Below, piece by piece: positions 24,431-32,262 of a stretch of DNA of 64,000 nt (the first letter of the stretch is position 1; every line of letters begins with the position of its first letter). The stretch comes from CBDANZ01 sp965197865 (lineage in GTDB: Bacteria; Acidobacteriota; Vicinamibacteria; Vicinamibacterales; CAVVIG01). The position numbers and the translations under genes are program-made. The stretch spans positions 625,459-689,458 of the forward strand of contig CBDANZ010000003.1 of assembly GCA_965197865.1 (NCBI GenBank), read 5' to 3'. The notes below the pieces were generated by a model. It worked only from the letters and a program-made list of their open reading frames with translations, did not search any database and was not told the origin of the DNA.

Positions 24431-25792
24431 TCAGGAGAGCTCAGGCGAAAGGACCACCGGGTCGCCTAGCCCGAGGCACGCGAGATCGTCTGCAATGTGG
24501 TCGAGGTCACCAACGACCAGGATGGTCAGCCGGTCCGGATCGAGGTGTTCGGCGGCCACGCGGGTTACGTCGTCCGCTGTCACACGCTCGACCTTGTGAA
24601 CGAAGCGGGCGAAGTAGTCGTCCGGCAGATCGTAGAGCGCAATCTGGGTGATGGCCCGCGCAATCTGCTCAGTGGTCTCGAAGTTGCGCGCGTAGCCGCG
24701 CGTCAGCGCAGCCGTGCCCAGCGCCAGCTCCTCTCGAGTCACTGCACGGGCCCCGCGAATCGCCGAAATTTCACCAAGCGACTCCTTAATCGCCCGGCTG
24801 GTGGCCGCCGCTTGGACGCTCACCTGCAGCGCGAAGGGGCCCGGCAGGCGGCGAAAATCGAACGACGTGCGCGCACCGTAGGTGAATCCCTTGTCCTGGC
24901 GAAGATTCAAGTTGATGCGGCTGACGAACTGGCCGCCCAAAACCATGTTCGCGACCACAAGCGCGTGATAGTCGGGCGTGCTGCGCGCCACCGCGACATG
25001 GCCGATGCGCAATTCCGACTGCGGCGCGTGCGGATGTGGCACGACGTTGAGCCGCGCCGGCTTCGGCAACGCCGTCGCCGCGGCCAAATCGAGACGGACC
25101 GTCCCTTCCCACCCGGCAAACGCGTCTTCCGCGTAGCGTCGAATCGTGTCGTGTTCGCAGTCGCCGACGACCACCAGCGTCGCTTCTGACGGTCTCATCG
25201 CCGTCGCATGAAAGGCACGGACGTCGTCGGAGGTGGCGGCCGCAAGCGTCTGCTCGCCGCCGAGCGGCGTGTGACCGTAGGGATGGCTGCCGTACAAGAG
25301 CCTGACGAGGGCGCGATCGGCGACGGCGCCCGGCATGTCGCGCAGTTGCGTCAGGCGATGCAGCCGGAGCTGTCGTACGCGAACGAAATCGGCATCTTTC
25401 AGCGACGGCCGGGCCGTCATGTCGCCGAGCAGCGTCAAAGCCTTGCCCGCGAACCGACCGAGCACGGTGATCGTCAACAGCACGGCATCGGATCCAATGT
25501 CGAAATCAAGCTGCCCGCCGATGCGGGCCAGCGCCTCGTGGAATTCGGTCGCCGATCGCGCGCCGCTTCCCTCGTCGAGCATGTCGACCGTGAGCGCCGC
25601 GAGTCCGTCCTTGCCCAGCGGATCGTCGGCCGCGCCGCGTCGCACCAGCAGCATGAGCGTGACGACAGGAATCGACGGGTGTCGGACCGTCCAGACGCGG
25701 AGACCGCTCGGGAGCGACGACTTGTCGATGGTGGGAAAGCCGAACGGCCGGGCGGGTCCCGGTTCGGGCAGCCGCGCGCGGGCAGTGATCAC
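24431..25792 (-). CDS. M16 family peptidase homologue, non-catalytic subunit
   Basis: A 453-residue protein with two M16 (pitrilysin-like) domains: LPSGLRVWTVRHPSIPVVTL near the N-terminus and a C-terminal half with LRIGHVAVARSTPDYHALVV and RINLNLRQDKGFTYGARTSF, the R/Y motif. The zinc motif HxxEH is missing: GLAALTVDMLDEGS occupies its place. In M16B pairs one subunit is catalytic and the other supplies the Arg-Tyr motif, which is what is seen here with the next gene upstream. GTG 25792 overlaps the stop of that gene as GTGA. Substrates are probably short peptides. Confidence 0.87.
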   Translation of the reverse strand: MITARARLPEPGPARPFGFPTIDKSSLPSGLRVWTVRHPSIPVVTLMLLVRRGAADDPLGKDGLAALTVDMLDEGSGARSATEFHEALARIGGQLDFDIGSDAVLLTITVLGRFAGKALTLLGDMTARPSLKDADFVRVRQLRLHRLTQLRDMPGAVADRALVRLLYGSHPYGHTPLGGEQTLAAATSDDVRAFHATAMRPSEATLVVVGDCEHDTIRRYAEDAFAGWEGTVRLDLAAATALPKPARLNVVPHPHAPQSELRIGHVAVARSTPDYHALVVANMVLGGQFVSRINLNLRQDKGFTYGARTSFDFRRLPGPFALQVSVQAAATSRAIKESLGEISAIRGARAVTREELALGTAALTRGYARNFETTEQIARAITQIALYDLPDDYFARFVHKVERVTADDVTRVAAEHLDPDRLTILVVGDLDHIADDLACLGLGDPVVLSPELS

Positions 25793-27096
25793 TGCACGTC
25801 AGCAGGCATCGAGTTGGGGAGCCCCAGCTCGGCGCGTCCTCGCGGCACGATGCTGAGCGTGATGCGCCGCTCGTGGTCCAGATACTGCGAGACCGACCCT
25901 CGTAGCGATTCTCGGGTCACCATGCGATAGCGCTCGAGATCCTTGTCGAAGAACGCCGGATCGCCGAGCAACGTGTTGTACGCATTCAACTGATCGGACT
26001 TGCCGCCGAACCCGCCGACCGTTTGCAATCGAAACATGAACTGCGCTTCGGCTTGAATCCGGCCGCGCTCGATCTCGTCGTCGCTCGGTCCATCGGCCGC
26101 AAGCCGGGTGATTTCTTCGTCGATGGCCAGCTGGAGCTCGGCGAGCGGATGGCCCGGGGCCGCCGTGGCGGCGATTTGAACGAATCCGGACACTTCGCGC
26201 GAGTTCTGCGCCGCCGATACGTCGGTGGCCAGGCTCTCCTCAACAATGAGTCGACGATACAGCCGGGATGTCTTCCCGTTGGCGAGAACGTCAGCCGCCA
26301 GGTCGAGGTCGGCGTCCCTCGCGGCAAACATCGGCACGGTCAGCCAGGCGATGTAGAGGCGCGGTAGCTCGACGCGATCTTCCAGCACAAGCCGTTGCTC
26401 CCGTGCCAGCACGGCACCATCAGGCCGCACCGGGCTCACCTTGGGACCCGCCGGCAGCTCCTCGAAATACGCGCACGCCAGCGCGAGCGCCTCCGCCGGG
26501 TCGATATCGCCGGCGAGCGCGAGCGAGGCGTTCGCAGGATGGTAGTAGGTGCTGAGAAACCGACGCACCTCGTCGAGCTTCGCCGCGTGGAGATCCGCGA
26601 TGTTGCCGATTGTGGTCCAGTGGTACGGATGATCGGGAGGAAACAGGGCCGCCAGCATTGCCATCTGGGCAAGGCCGTACGGGCGATTCTCGTAGTTCTG
26701 TCGCCGTTCGTTCAGCACGACGTCGCGCTGGTTCGCGAACTTCGCGGCGGTGAGCGCGGGCAGCAGAAAACCCATGCGATCGGATTCCATCCACAGCGCC
26801 AACTCGAGCGCATTGGTGGGCACGACTTCCCAGTAGTTCGTGCGGTCCGCGTTGGTGGAGCCGTTCAGCGAGGCGCCTGCCCCCTGCAGTGGCTGGAAGT
26901 AGCCTTTGTCGTGGTGCTCGGACCCCTCGAACATCAGATGCTCGAAGAGGTGCGCGAACCCGGTCCGTCCCGGCTGCTCGTTCTTGGAGCCGACGTGGTA
27001 CCAGATGTTCACGGCGACGATAGGGCAGGTGTGATCTTCGTGCAGCAGCACGTCGAGCCCGTTCGCAAGTGTGTGCTTGACGAACGGAATGTTCAT
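25789..27096 (-). CDS. M16 family zinc peptidase, catalytic subunit
   Basis: A 435-residue M16B peptidase with an intact inverted zinc motif HLFEH (His49, Glu52, His53) in GFAHLFEHLMFEGSEHH. The downstream glutamate lies in the NQRDVVLNERRQNYENRPYG region. The protein starts directly with HTLANGLDVLLHED, without a signal peptide, so it is probably cytoplasmic. It is translationally coupled on both sides: its ATG overlaps the mrp stop (ATGA), and its stop overlaps the GTG of the partner subunit. Confidence 0.92.
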   Translation of the reverse strand: MNIPFVKHTLANGLDVLLHEDHTCPIVAVNIWYHVGSKNEQPGRTGFAHLFEHLMFEGSEHHDKGYFQPLQGAGASLNGSTNADRTNYWEVVPTNALELALWMESDRMGFLLPALTAAKFANQRDVVLNERRQNYENRPYGLAQMAMLAALFPPDHPYHWTTIGNIADLHAAKLDEVRRFLSTYYHPANASLALAGDIDPAEALALACAYFEELPAGPKVSPVRPDGAVLAREQRLVLEDRVELPRLYIAWLTVPMFAARDADLDLAADVLANGKTSRLYRRLIVEESLATDVSAAQNSREVSGFVQIAATAAPGHPLAELQLAIDEEITRLAADGPSDDEIERGRIQAEAQFMFRLQTVGGFGGKSDQLNAYNTLLGDPAFFDKDLERYRMVTRESLRGSVSQYLDHERRITLSIVPRGRAELGLPNSMPADVQ

Positions 27097-28172
27097 CGAA
27101 CGACAGTCACCGGAATCGTTGGCCGGCTATAGCTCGCAATCGACACCTGCGCGGCAGCGCGCTCGGCGGCCGCCATGAACGCCCGCGCCGCCGGCGAGTC
27201 GGCGTCGCTGATGACGAGCGGCACGCCGCGCTCGCTGCCTTCACTGATGGGCTGGTAGATGGGAATCCGACCGAGGAACGGCACCGCCAGCTCGGTCGCC
27301 AACCGCTCGCCGCCCCCTGAGCCGAAGATGTCGGACTCGTGGCCGCAGGACGGGCAGGTGAAATGGCTCAGGTTCTCGATGATGCCGAGCGGCGGGATGT
27401 TCAGTTTCTTATACATGGCCACCGCCCGCCGGCTGTCGACCAGCGACACCTGCTGCGGCGTGGTGACGACGATCGCGCCGGCCACGGGAACCGTCTGGCT
27501 GAGGCTGAGCGCGACGTCGCCCGTGCCTGGCGGCAGATCGATCACGAGGTAATCGAGATCGACCCATTTCACTTCTCGGAAGAACTGCTGAAGCGCTCCG
27601 TGCAACATCGGTCCGCGCCAGATGATCGGTGCATCGTCCTTGGTGAGAAACCCCATCGAGATCACCTGCAGGCCGTATTTTTCGGCAGGGATGATCTTCT
27701 TGCCGTCGGTCGTCAGCTCGGCCTTGAGGCCGAGCATGATCGGCACGTTCGGCCCGTACATGTCGGCGTCGATGAGGCCGACCCTGCCTCCCGCTCGGGC
27801 GAGCGCAAGGGCCAGGTTCACCGCCACGGTGGTCTTGCCGACGCCGCCCTTGCCCGCGCCAACGGCGATCACGTTCTTCACGCCGGGCGGCGCCTGCCGG
27901 GGCCCGTCGCCTCCAACCGCCTCCCGAACGTGCGCGCTCATCTGCACGTCGACGCTCGACACGCCGGCTACGCGCATCACGGCAGCGCGCGCCTGATCCC
28001 GCATCTGGTCCTTGACGGGGCACGCAGGGGTCGTGAGCTCGATAGTGAAAGCCACATGCCCGTCGAGGGTCTTCAGATCCTTAATGAACCCCAGGCTGAC
28101 AAGGTCGCGGTGCAGATCGGGGTCCTGGACGACCTTCAGCGCATCGAGCACGGCCGCTTGATCCACCGGCAT
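27093..28172 (-). CDS. mrp: Iron-sulfur cluster carrier ATPase Mrp/ApbC
   Basis: A 359-residue P-loop ATPase of the Mrp/Nbp35 family that carries and delivers Fe-S clusters. An N-terminal MIP18-like domain (VVQDPDLHRDLVSLGFIKDL) precedes a deviant Walker A, GKGGVGKTT (residues 108-116). DADMYGPNVPIMLG, DLDYLVIDLPPGTGDVALS and the cluster-binding CPSCGHESDIFG near residue 270 follow. It heads a three-gene unit with the M16 pair. Confidence 0.95.
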   Translation of the reverse strand: MPVDQAAVLDALKVVQDPDLHRDLVSLGFIKDLKTLDGHVAFTIELTTPACPVKDQMRDQARAAVMRVAGVSSVDVQMSAHVREAVGGDGPRQAPPGVKNVIAVGAGKGGVGKTTVAVNLALALARAGGRVGLIDADMYGPNVPIMLGLKAELTTDGKKIIPAEKYGLQVISMGFLTKDDAPIIWRGPMLHGALQQFFREVKWVDLDYLVIDLPPGTGDVALSLSQTVPVAGAIVVTTPQQVSLVDSRRAVAMYKKLNIPPLGIIENLSHFTCPSCGHESDIFGSGGGERLATELAVPFLGRIPIYQPISEGSERGVPLVISDADSPAARAFMAAAERAAAQVSIASYSRPTIPVTVVR

Positions 28173-28184
28173 GAGTCAAGAATA

Positions 28185-28757
28185 TCAGCTTGGGGATCTG
28201 AAAGGATCTTCTAAGGATCTAAACGGCAGAGTCCGGACAGCCACACGGACCTCGACGCGGACTGGGGCCGCGTGCATCGAGGTCACGCGGAAGCGCAGGC
28301 ACGCTCCATCGACGACACCGGGCCGCACCGAGAGGCGGACCGGCTGGTGAACGAGCGCGTCGCCGGTGCCGCGACAGCCGGTGCACGGCTCGGTCCACGT
28401 TTCGCCGCGGCCGCCGCACGAGACGCAGGTGCCGCGCAGAGGCACTTCCAGTAGCAGCACGACGCCGTTCGATGCGTCGCGGCTCGACAACGACACCTTT
28501 GTTCTGAGCATGTCGGCGTTGCCCTGCTCGCCGAGAAATCGGTCGCGCACGCGCTCAACGAGATGGCCGACGGATGGGAAGTCGATCGCGATCTCGTCGG
28601 CGAAGCAATCGTCTGGCGCACTGGCGCCGCGGATTGTTTCCCACAGCGCTGGTACCAGCAGATGACGGAACCGATCGCGGCTCACAGTGAAATGGGCAGC
28701 CCGCAGTGTAATACCTGCTTGACGGACCGCCTGCCTACGGTAAGGAGCCGGTCTCAT
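28185..28757 (-). CDS. Protein with DnaJ-type zinc-finger motifs
   Basis: A protein of about 190 residues whose C-terminal half has two CxxCxGxG-type repeats, CVSCGGRGETWTEPCTGCRG, then VHQPVRLSVRPGVVDGACLR, as in the zinc finger and following beta domain of DnaJ. The J domain is absent. The N-terminal half (RFRHLLVPALWETIRG, VGHLVERVRDRFLGEQGN) is unfamiliar. The start is uncertain: ATG 28757 or GTG 28685, the latter in TVSRDRFRHLL. It lies 12 bases upstream of mrp and is probably cotranscribed with it. A role in protein or Fe-S folding is a guess from the neighbour. Confidence 0.6.
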   Translation of the reverse strand: MRPAPYRRQAVRQAGITLRAAHFTVSRDRFRHLLVPALWETIRGASAPDDCFADEIAIDFPSVGHLVERVRDRFLGEQGNADMLRTKVSLSSRDASNGVVLLLEVPLRGTCVSCGGRGETWTEPCTGCRGTGDALVHQPVRLSVRPGVVDGACLRFRVTSMHAAPVRVEVRVAVRTLPFRSLEDPFRSPS

Positions 28758-28800
28758 GCTTGTCAAGGCAGGGCACGGACGGGAACGTGGAACAAGAATC

Positions 28801-28968
28801 ATGCCCGAGTCGAAAGACTTCCCGCTCTGTGGCAGCGCGATGCAGCCCAAGCACTCCGAGCAGGTCGTGCGCATTCCCGGGAACCCGAAAGAGACGAAAC
28901 GCAAAGTGGCCGAGTGGATCTACCCTAACTGCGATTATTTCGAAGAAGCCGAAGAAAAGAGCACGTGA
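28801..28968 (+). CDS. Small zinc-ribbon-like protein with two of four cysteines lost
   Basis: A 55-residue protein: PLCGSAMQPKHSEQVVRIPG, then KVAEWIYPNCDYFEEAEE. The arrangement is that of a two-knuckle zinc ribbon (CPxCG ... CPxCDYFEE), but the first cysteine of each knuckle is replaced: Phe (TTC) before PLC and Tyr (TAC) before PNC, each one base from a Cys codon. It should no longer bind zinc tetrahedrally. It may be in early decay or have changed role. ATG 28801 is internal to a slightly longer frame from 28756. Confidence 0.5.
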   Translation: MPESKDFPLCGSAMQPKHSEQVVRIPGNPKETKRKVAEWIYPNCDYFEEAEEKST

Positions 28969-28983
28969 CAACGAGGGCGGGTG

Positions 28984-29220
28984 TCAGCGCGCGCCGATTG
29001 TCAGCAGGACTTCCTTGCGGAGGGTATCCTCAAACTCCTCGAACTTGAGCGTGGACTCGCACTCGTCGCACAGCACTTCGAGCACGGCGGGCCGGCTTTC
29101 TTCCGACACCTCTACGCGGCCATCTTCAAGGTGGACGACGTGCATCTGCAGCGTCTTGACCTGAAAGTTCCCTTCGTTGCCGCAACTTGGACAGGTCAAC
29201 GTCACGAATCGATCCTCCAC
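28984..29220 (-). CDS. Zinc-ribbon protein of unknown function
   Basis: A 78-residue protein with two CxxC knuckles, TCPSCGNEG near residues 9-16 and VLCDECEST near 49-57, an arrangement typical of small zinc ribbons. Between them lies a beta-rich stretch (FQVKTLQMHVVHLEDGRVEV) and after them an acidic helix (KFEEFEDTLRKEV). I do not recognise the family. It converges with the small damaged ribbon gene upstream, leaving a 15-base gap. Confidence 0.65.
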   Translation of the reverse strand: MEDRFVTLTCPSCGNEGNFQVKTLQMHVVHLEDGRVEVSEESRPAVLEVLCDECESTLKFEEFEDTLRKEVLLTIGAR

Positions 29221-29347
29221 TCCCGCTCCTGAAACGTGCCCAGCAAAGCCTGATTCTATGTAATGGCTGGTCCACCGCGCAATAAAAACCGGCCAAAACA
29301 GCGGATCGTCGCAAAACCGGGCAGAAATCTGCTAGCTTTGTGGCCCG

Positions 29348-29524
29348 ATGCCCGCAACGAACCGAGCCTACGAGATTCACACGGAAGCGCACGGGCCCCA
29401 CTGGGTTGCCTGGACTACCCACCCGGGCAGCTCGAAACCCGACCGTTCTGTGGTGGTCGTCGCCGCGTCCGAGCATGAAGCAGAACAACGCGCGCGGCTT
29501 TGGGCCGAACAGTTCGAATACTAG
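29348..29524 (+). CDS. Small conserved-looking protein, 58 aa
   Basis: ATG 29348 opens a 58-residue frame (TNRAYEIHTEAHGPHWVAWT, HPGSSKPDRSVVVVAASEHE, EQRARLWAEQFEY). Tryptophans, an amphipathic C-terminal helix and clean codon use suggest a real protein rather than a shadow; the frames around it have no alternative gene. It ends in TAG sharing CTAG with the convergent helicase gene. Function unknown. Confidence 0.5.
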   Translation: MPATNRAYEIHTEAHGPHWVAWTTHPGSSKPDRSVVVVAASEHEAEQRARLWAEQFEY

Positions 29525-32262
29525 CAGCGACCCGGCACGATGAATCGGTGCATCTGCCCATCCGAGCCCGGCCAGCCCACGACCGCCGTCCGGCCGATCG
29601 CAGCCTCCGCGAACAGCACCTTCAGCGACGCTGGCAGCACCTCTCCGAGGCTGCCGCGACCCATGCGGCACGATCCCTGCTGCGTTGTGGCCGACAGATA
29701 CAGCCGGTCGCGCGCACGCGTGAGCGCGACATACAACAGGCGCGCCGTTTCCTCACGGTCGCGCGCCTGCGCATCCTCGTCGGCTTCCGACTGATAGTCA
29801 GCGATGGCGACCGACGGTTCACCAGCACTATTACATGTCGCTCGTATCGGCGCGCGGGCTGCCGTGGTGCCGCGTCCCATGTTGACCACGAACACAATGG
29901 GAAACTCGAGGCCTTTGGCGGCATGGACGGTCATCAGGCTGACGGCGTCTTTCGCGTCAATGGCCGCGTTCGACTCGTCACCCACTGCGAGCTGGTCGAG
30001 GTGATCCGCCACGCGCGCCAGCGTCGCATAGCCGCGGTTTTGGAACCGCGCCACCATGCCGCGGAGCTTCTTGAGGTTTTCGCGTGCCTGAGGGCGGCCC
30101 GGGCCGCGGGTTTCGTAGGCGTATGCTGTTTCCCGCAGCAGAGTGTCGAGAAGCTCGGTGGGGCTCACGCGATCGACCCATGACAGCCAGCGCGGTACGG
30201 CTTTCCGCAGCCGCGCCAACACGAGCCGATCGTCTGCTTCAAGCCCTCTTATCGCCTCGGCTTGGACTGTGCCCGCGATGGTCTTCGCGAGGTCTGGTGC
30301 AAGGCGGGCAACGGCGGCGTCCGACAGCCGTACAAGGCGTGAGCGCAGCAAGGTTGCGGCTCGAATATCGGAGAGCGGATCCGCCAGGTACCGCAGCAAC
30401 GCCACGCCGTCCTGAACCTCGTCGGCGTCGAAAAACCCCAGTCCCTTATAGACGTAGGTGGACACTCCGCAGCGCTCGAACGCCTTTTCGAACTCCCGAT
30501 GGCTGTCGCGGGATCGAAACAGGAGAACCACATCTGCGGGTTGGGCAGGCCGAGGCAGACGGGTTGCACGATCGCGGACCGTCGCGTGCGACAGGAGCCG
30601 AACGACCTCGTTGGCCACGCGGTCGGCCGTGACTCCCACCGTCTTGCCGACGATCATCCCAAGCGGCGCGAGGTCGAGATCCGGCTGAGGCCGGATTTCC
30701 ACCGAAAATCGATCCATCTCTTCATAGCGGAACGCGTCGGCCCGATCCGGTGATTTCTCGATCGCGCTGAACACATCGTTCACGAAGGCCAGAAGCTCCG
30801 GCACCGCGCGGAAGCTGACGGAGATCGCACGCCGGGCGTCCCCGTCGGGTCGCAACCCTTCGACCAGTCTTGTCGCCTCGTCCAGCAGCAACACGTCGGC
30901 GTCGCGAAACCCATAGATCGACTGCTTACGGTCGCCGACGATAAAGATCGAGGGCGGGAGGGCATCGGCGCCGGCGCCAAAGCCTTCACCCCAGCTCCGA
31001 ACAAGCTCGGCGACCAGATCCCACTGGGCTCGGCTCGTGTCCTGAAATTCATCGACCAGAACGTGTCGATAGCGCGCCTCGAGGCGAAAGCGACTTTGGG
31101 CGAACTCATCCAGGTCCCTGAGCAGCCTGACTGCCCGTTCGAGGACGCCCGAAAAATCGAGGAGCGCCCGCGACTCTAGCGTGCGGCGATACTGAGCCAA
31201 CGCCACCGCAAAGATCCGCCAGACGCCGCGCGACATGACGACGTTCAGGTCGCGTCTGAATCCATGGATCACCTCCGCGACCGCGGGTGCCGTTCGGGCA
31301 CCCGTTAGGCGATGTCGCTTCCACGCGTGTTCGCTGTTGCAGTCGCCGGCCGCGAAGCCTGTGCCCGCGAACCTCTCACCACGGGGCCGGCCCTCCTGTG
31401 TCAGGAAATAGGCAGCCAGCCGGTCGATCAGCGCCCGGAACGCAGCTTGTCCCGGCCTGGTGTCCAGGGAGGGTGCCTCAACGTCGGCGCACAAGCGCCG
31501 GATGTCGTCCGAAAGCATCGCGAACTGCGGATGGTGCACCGGCCCGTCATCGAGGAGAGCCCCGAGGCTCCCCTGCACACCGCGAAATACGTCCTGTAGC
31601 CGCTGTGCCGCTCGACGACAAGCGACGGCCGAAGTCAGGTCCTTAGGCCCGCTGTCGAGGTACCGCCTGAGGGCATCCCGTGCAACAAGCCGCCGATCGA
31701 GGAGCGAGCCAAGACCAGCGCGCAGCCGGCGCTCTCCGAGTTGCGCGAACACCAGCGCGATACCGTCGTCGTTTCGAGCCTCAGCGCGACAGACGCGAAG
31801 CGCCTGCGTAAGGGATTCGTTGACAAGTCTCGGCAGCTCGGTGTCAGCGACGAGCTCGAAACCAGGATCGACGTCTGCCTCGAGCGGAAACTCGCGCAGC
31901 AACGACAGGCAGAACGCGTCGATCGTGGATATCGCGATGTCGCCGAACCGCTCCTTCAGATCTCGCCACCTGGCGCGATCGATCTCGGAGAGTCGACTGG
32001 CCTCGCGCAGCTGGTCGATGATCCGTTCCCGCATCTCGGCCGCGGCCTTGCGTGTGAACGTGATGGCGAGGATGTGATCGGGATCGACGCCGGCGCGAAG
32101 CAGGTTCACGTACCGCTCGACGAGGACTCGTGTCTTCCCCGTCCCCGCCGATGCCTCGAGCACAACGTTGCGCGCCGGATTCACGGCGTCGCGTCGGGCA
32201 TCGGCATCCACCAGGACTGTCGGCTCTTGCCTGTCGGCTGTCGACTGACAATTATCAGACAT
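29521..32262 (-). CDS. AddA-like UvrD-family helicase lacking a nuclease domain
   Basis: A 913-residue superfamily 1A helicase of the AddA/RecB group, expected to unwind DNA ends in double-strand break repair. Motifs are in order: EASAGTGKTRVLVERY (Walker A), TFTRKAAAEMRERI, VDEFQDTSRAQWDLV (motif II), VGDRKQSIYGFRDADV (III), VHAAKGLEFPIVFVVNMGRG (V) and LYVALTRARDRLYL (VI). The protein ends about 50 residues after motif VI, whereas typical AddA (about 1,200 residues) continues into a RecB-type nuclease. The start ATG 32262 overlaps the stop of the upstream partner by 8 bases. The nuclease activity must come from that partner. Confidence 0.88.
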   Translation of the reverse strand: MSDNCQSTADRQEPTVLVDADARRDAVNPARNVVLEASAGTGKTRVLVERYVNLLRAGVDPDHILAITFTRKAAAEMRERIIDQLREASRLSEIDRARWRDLKERFGDIAISTIDAFCLSLLREFPLEADVDPGFELVADTELPRLVNESLTQALRVCRAEARNDDGIALVFAQLGERRLRAGLGSLLDRRLVARDALRRYLDSGPKDLTSAVACRRAAQRLQDVFRGVQGSLGALLDDGPVHHPQFAMLSDDIRRLCADVEAPSLDTRPGQAAFRALIDRLAAYFLTQEGRPRGERFAGTGFAAGDCNSEHAWKRHRLTGARTAPAVAEVIHGFRRDLNVVMSRGVWRIFAVALAQYRRTLESRALLDFSGVLERAVRLLRDLDEFAQSRFRLEARYRHVLVDEFQDTSRAQWDLVAELVRSWGEGFGAGADALPPSIFIVGDRKQSIYGFRDADVLLLDEATRLVEGLRPDGDARRAISVSFRAVPELLAFVNDVFSAIEKSPDRADAFRYEEMDRFSVEIRPQPDLDLAPLGMIVGKTVGVTADRVANEVVRLLSHATVRDRATRLPRPAQPADVVLLFRSRDSHREFEKAFERCGVSTYVYKGLGFFDADEVQDGVALLRYLADPLSDIRAATLLRSRLVRLSDAAVARLAPDLAKTIAGTVQAEAIRGLEADDRLVLARLRKAVPRWLSWVDRVSPTELLDTLLRETAYAYETRGPGRPQARENLKKLRGMVARFQNRGYATLARVADHLDQLAVGDESNAAIDAKDAVSLMTVHAAKGLEFPIVFVVNMGRGTTAARAPIRATCNSAGEPSVAIADYQSEADEDAQARDREETARLLYVALTRARDRLYLSATTQQGSCRMGRGSLGEVLPASLKVLFAEAAIGRTAVVGWPGSDGQMHRFIVPGRC

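Noticed and set aside
28719..28745. Promoter for the small ribbon gene at 28801 (TTGACG)
   Set aside because: A -35-like TTGACG is present but no matching -10 at proper distance.
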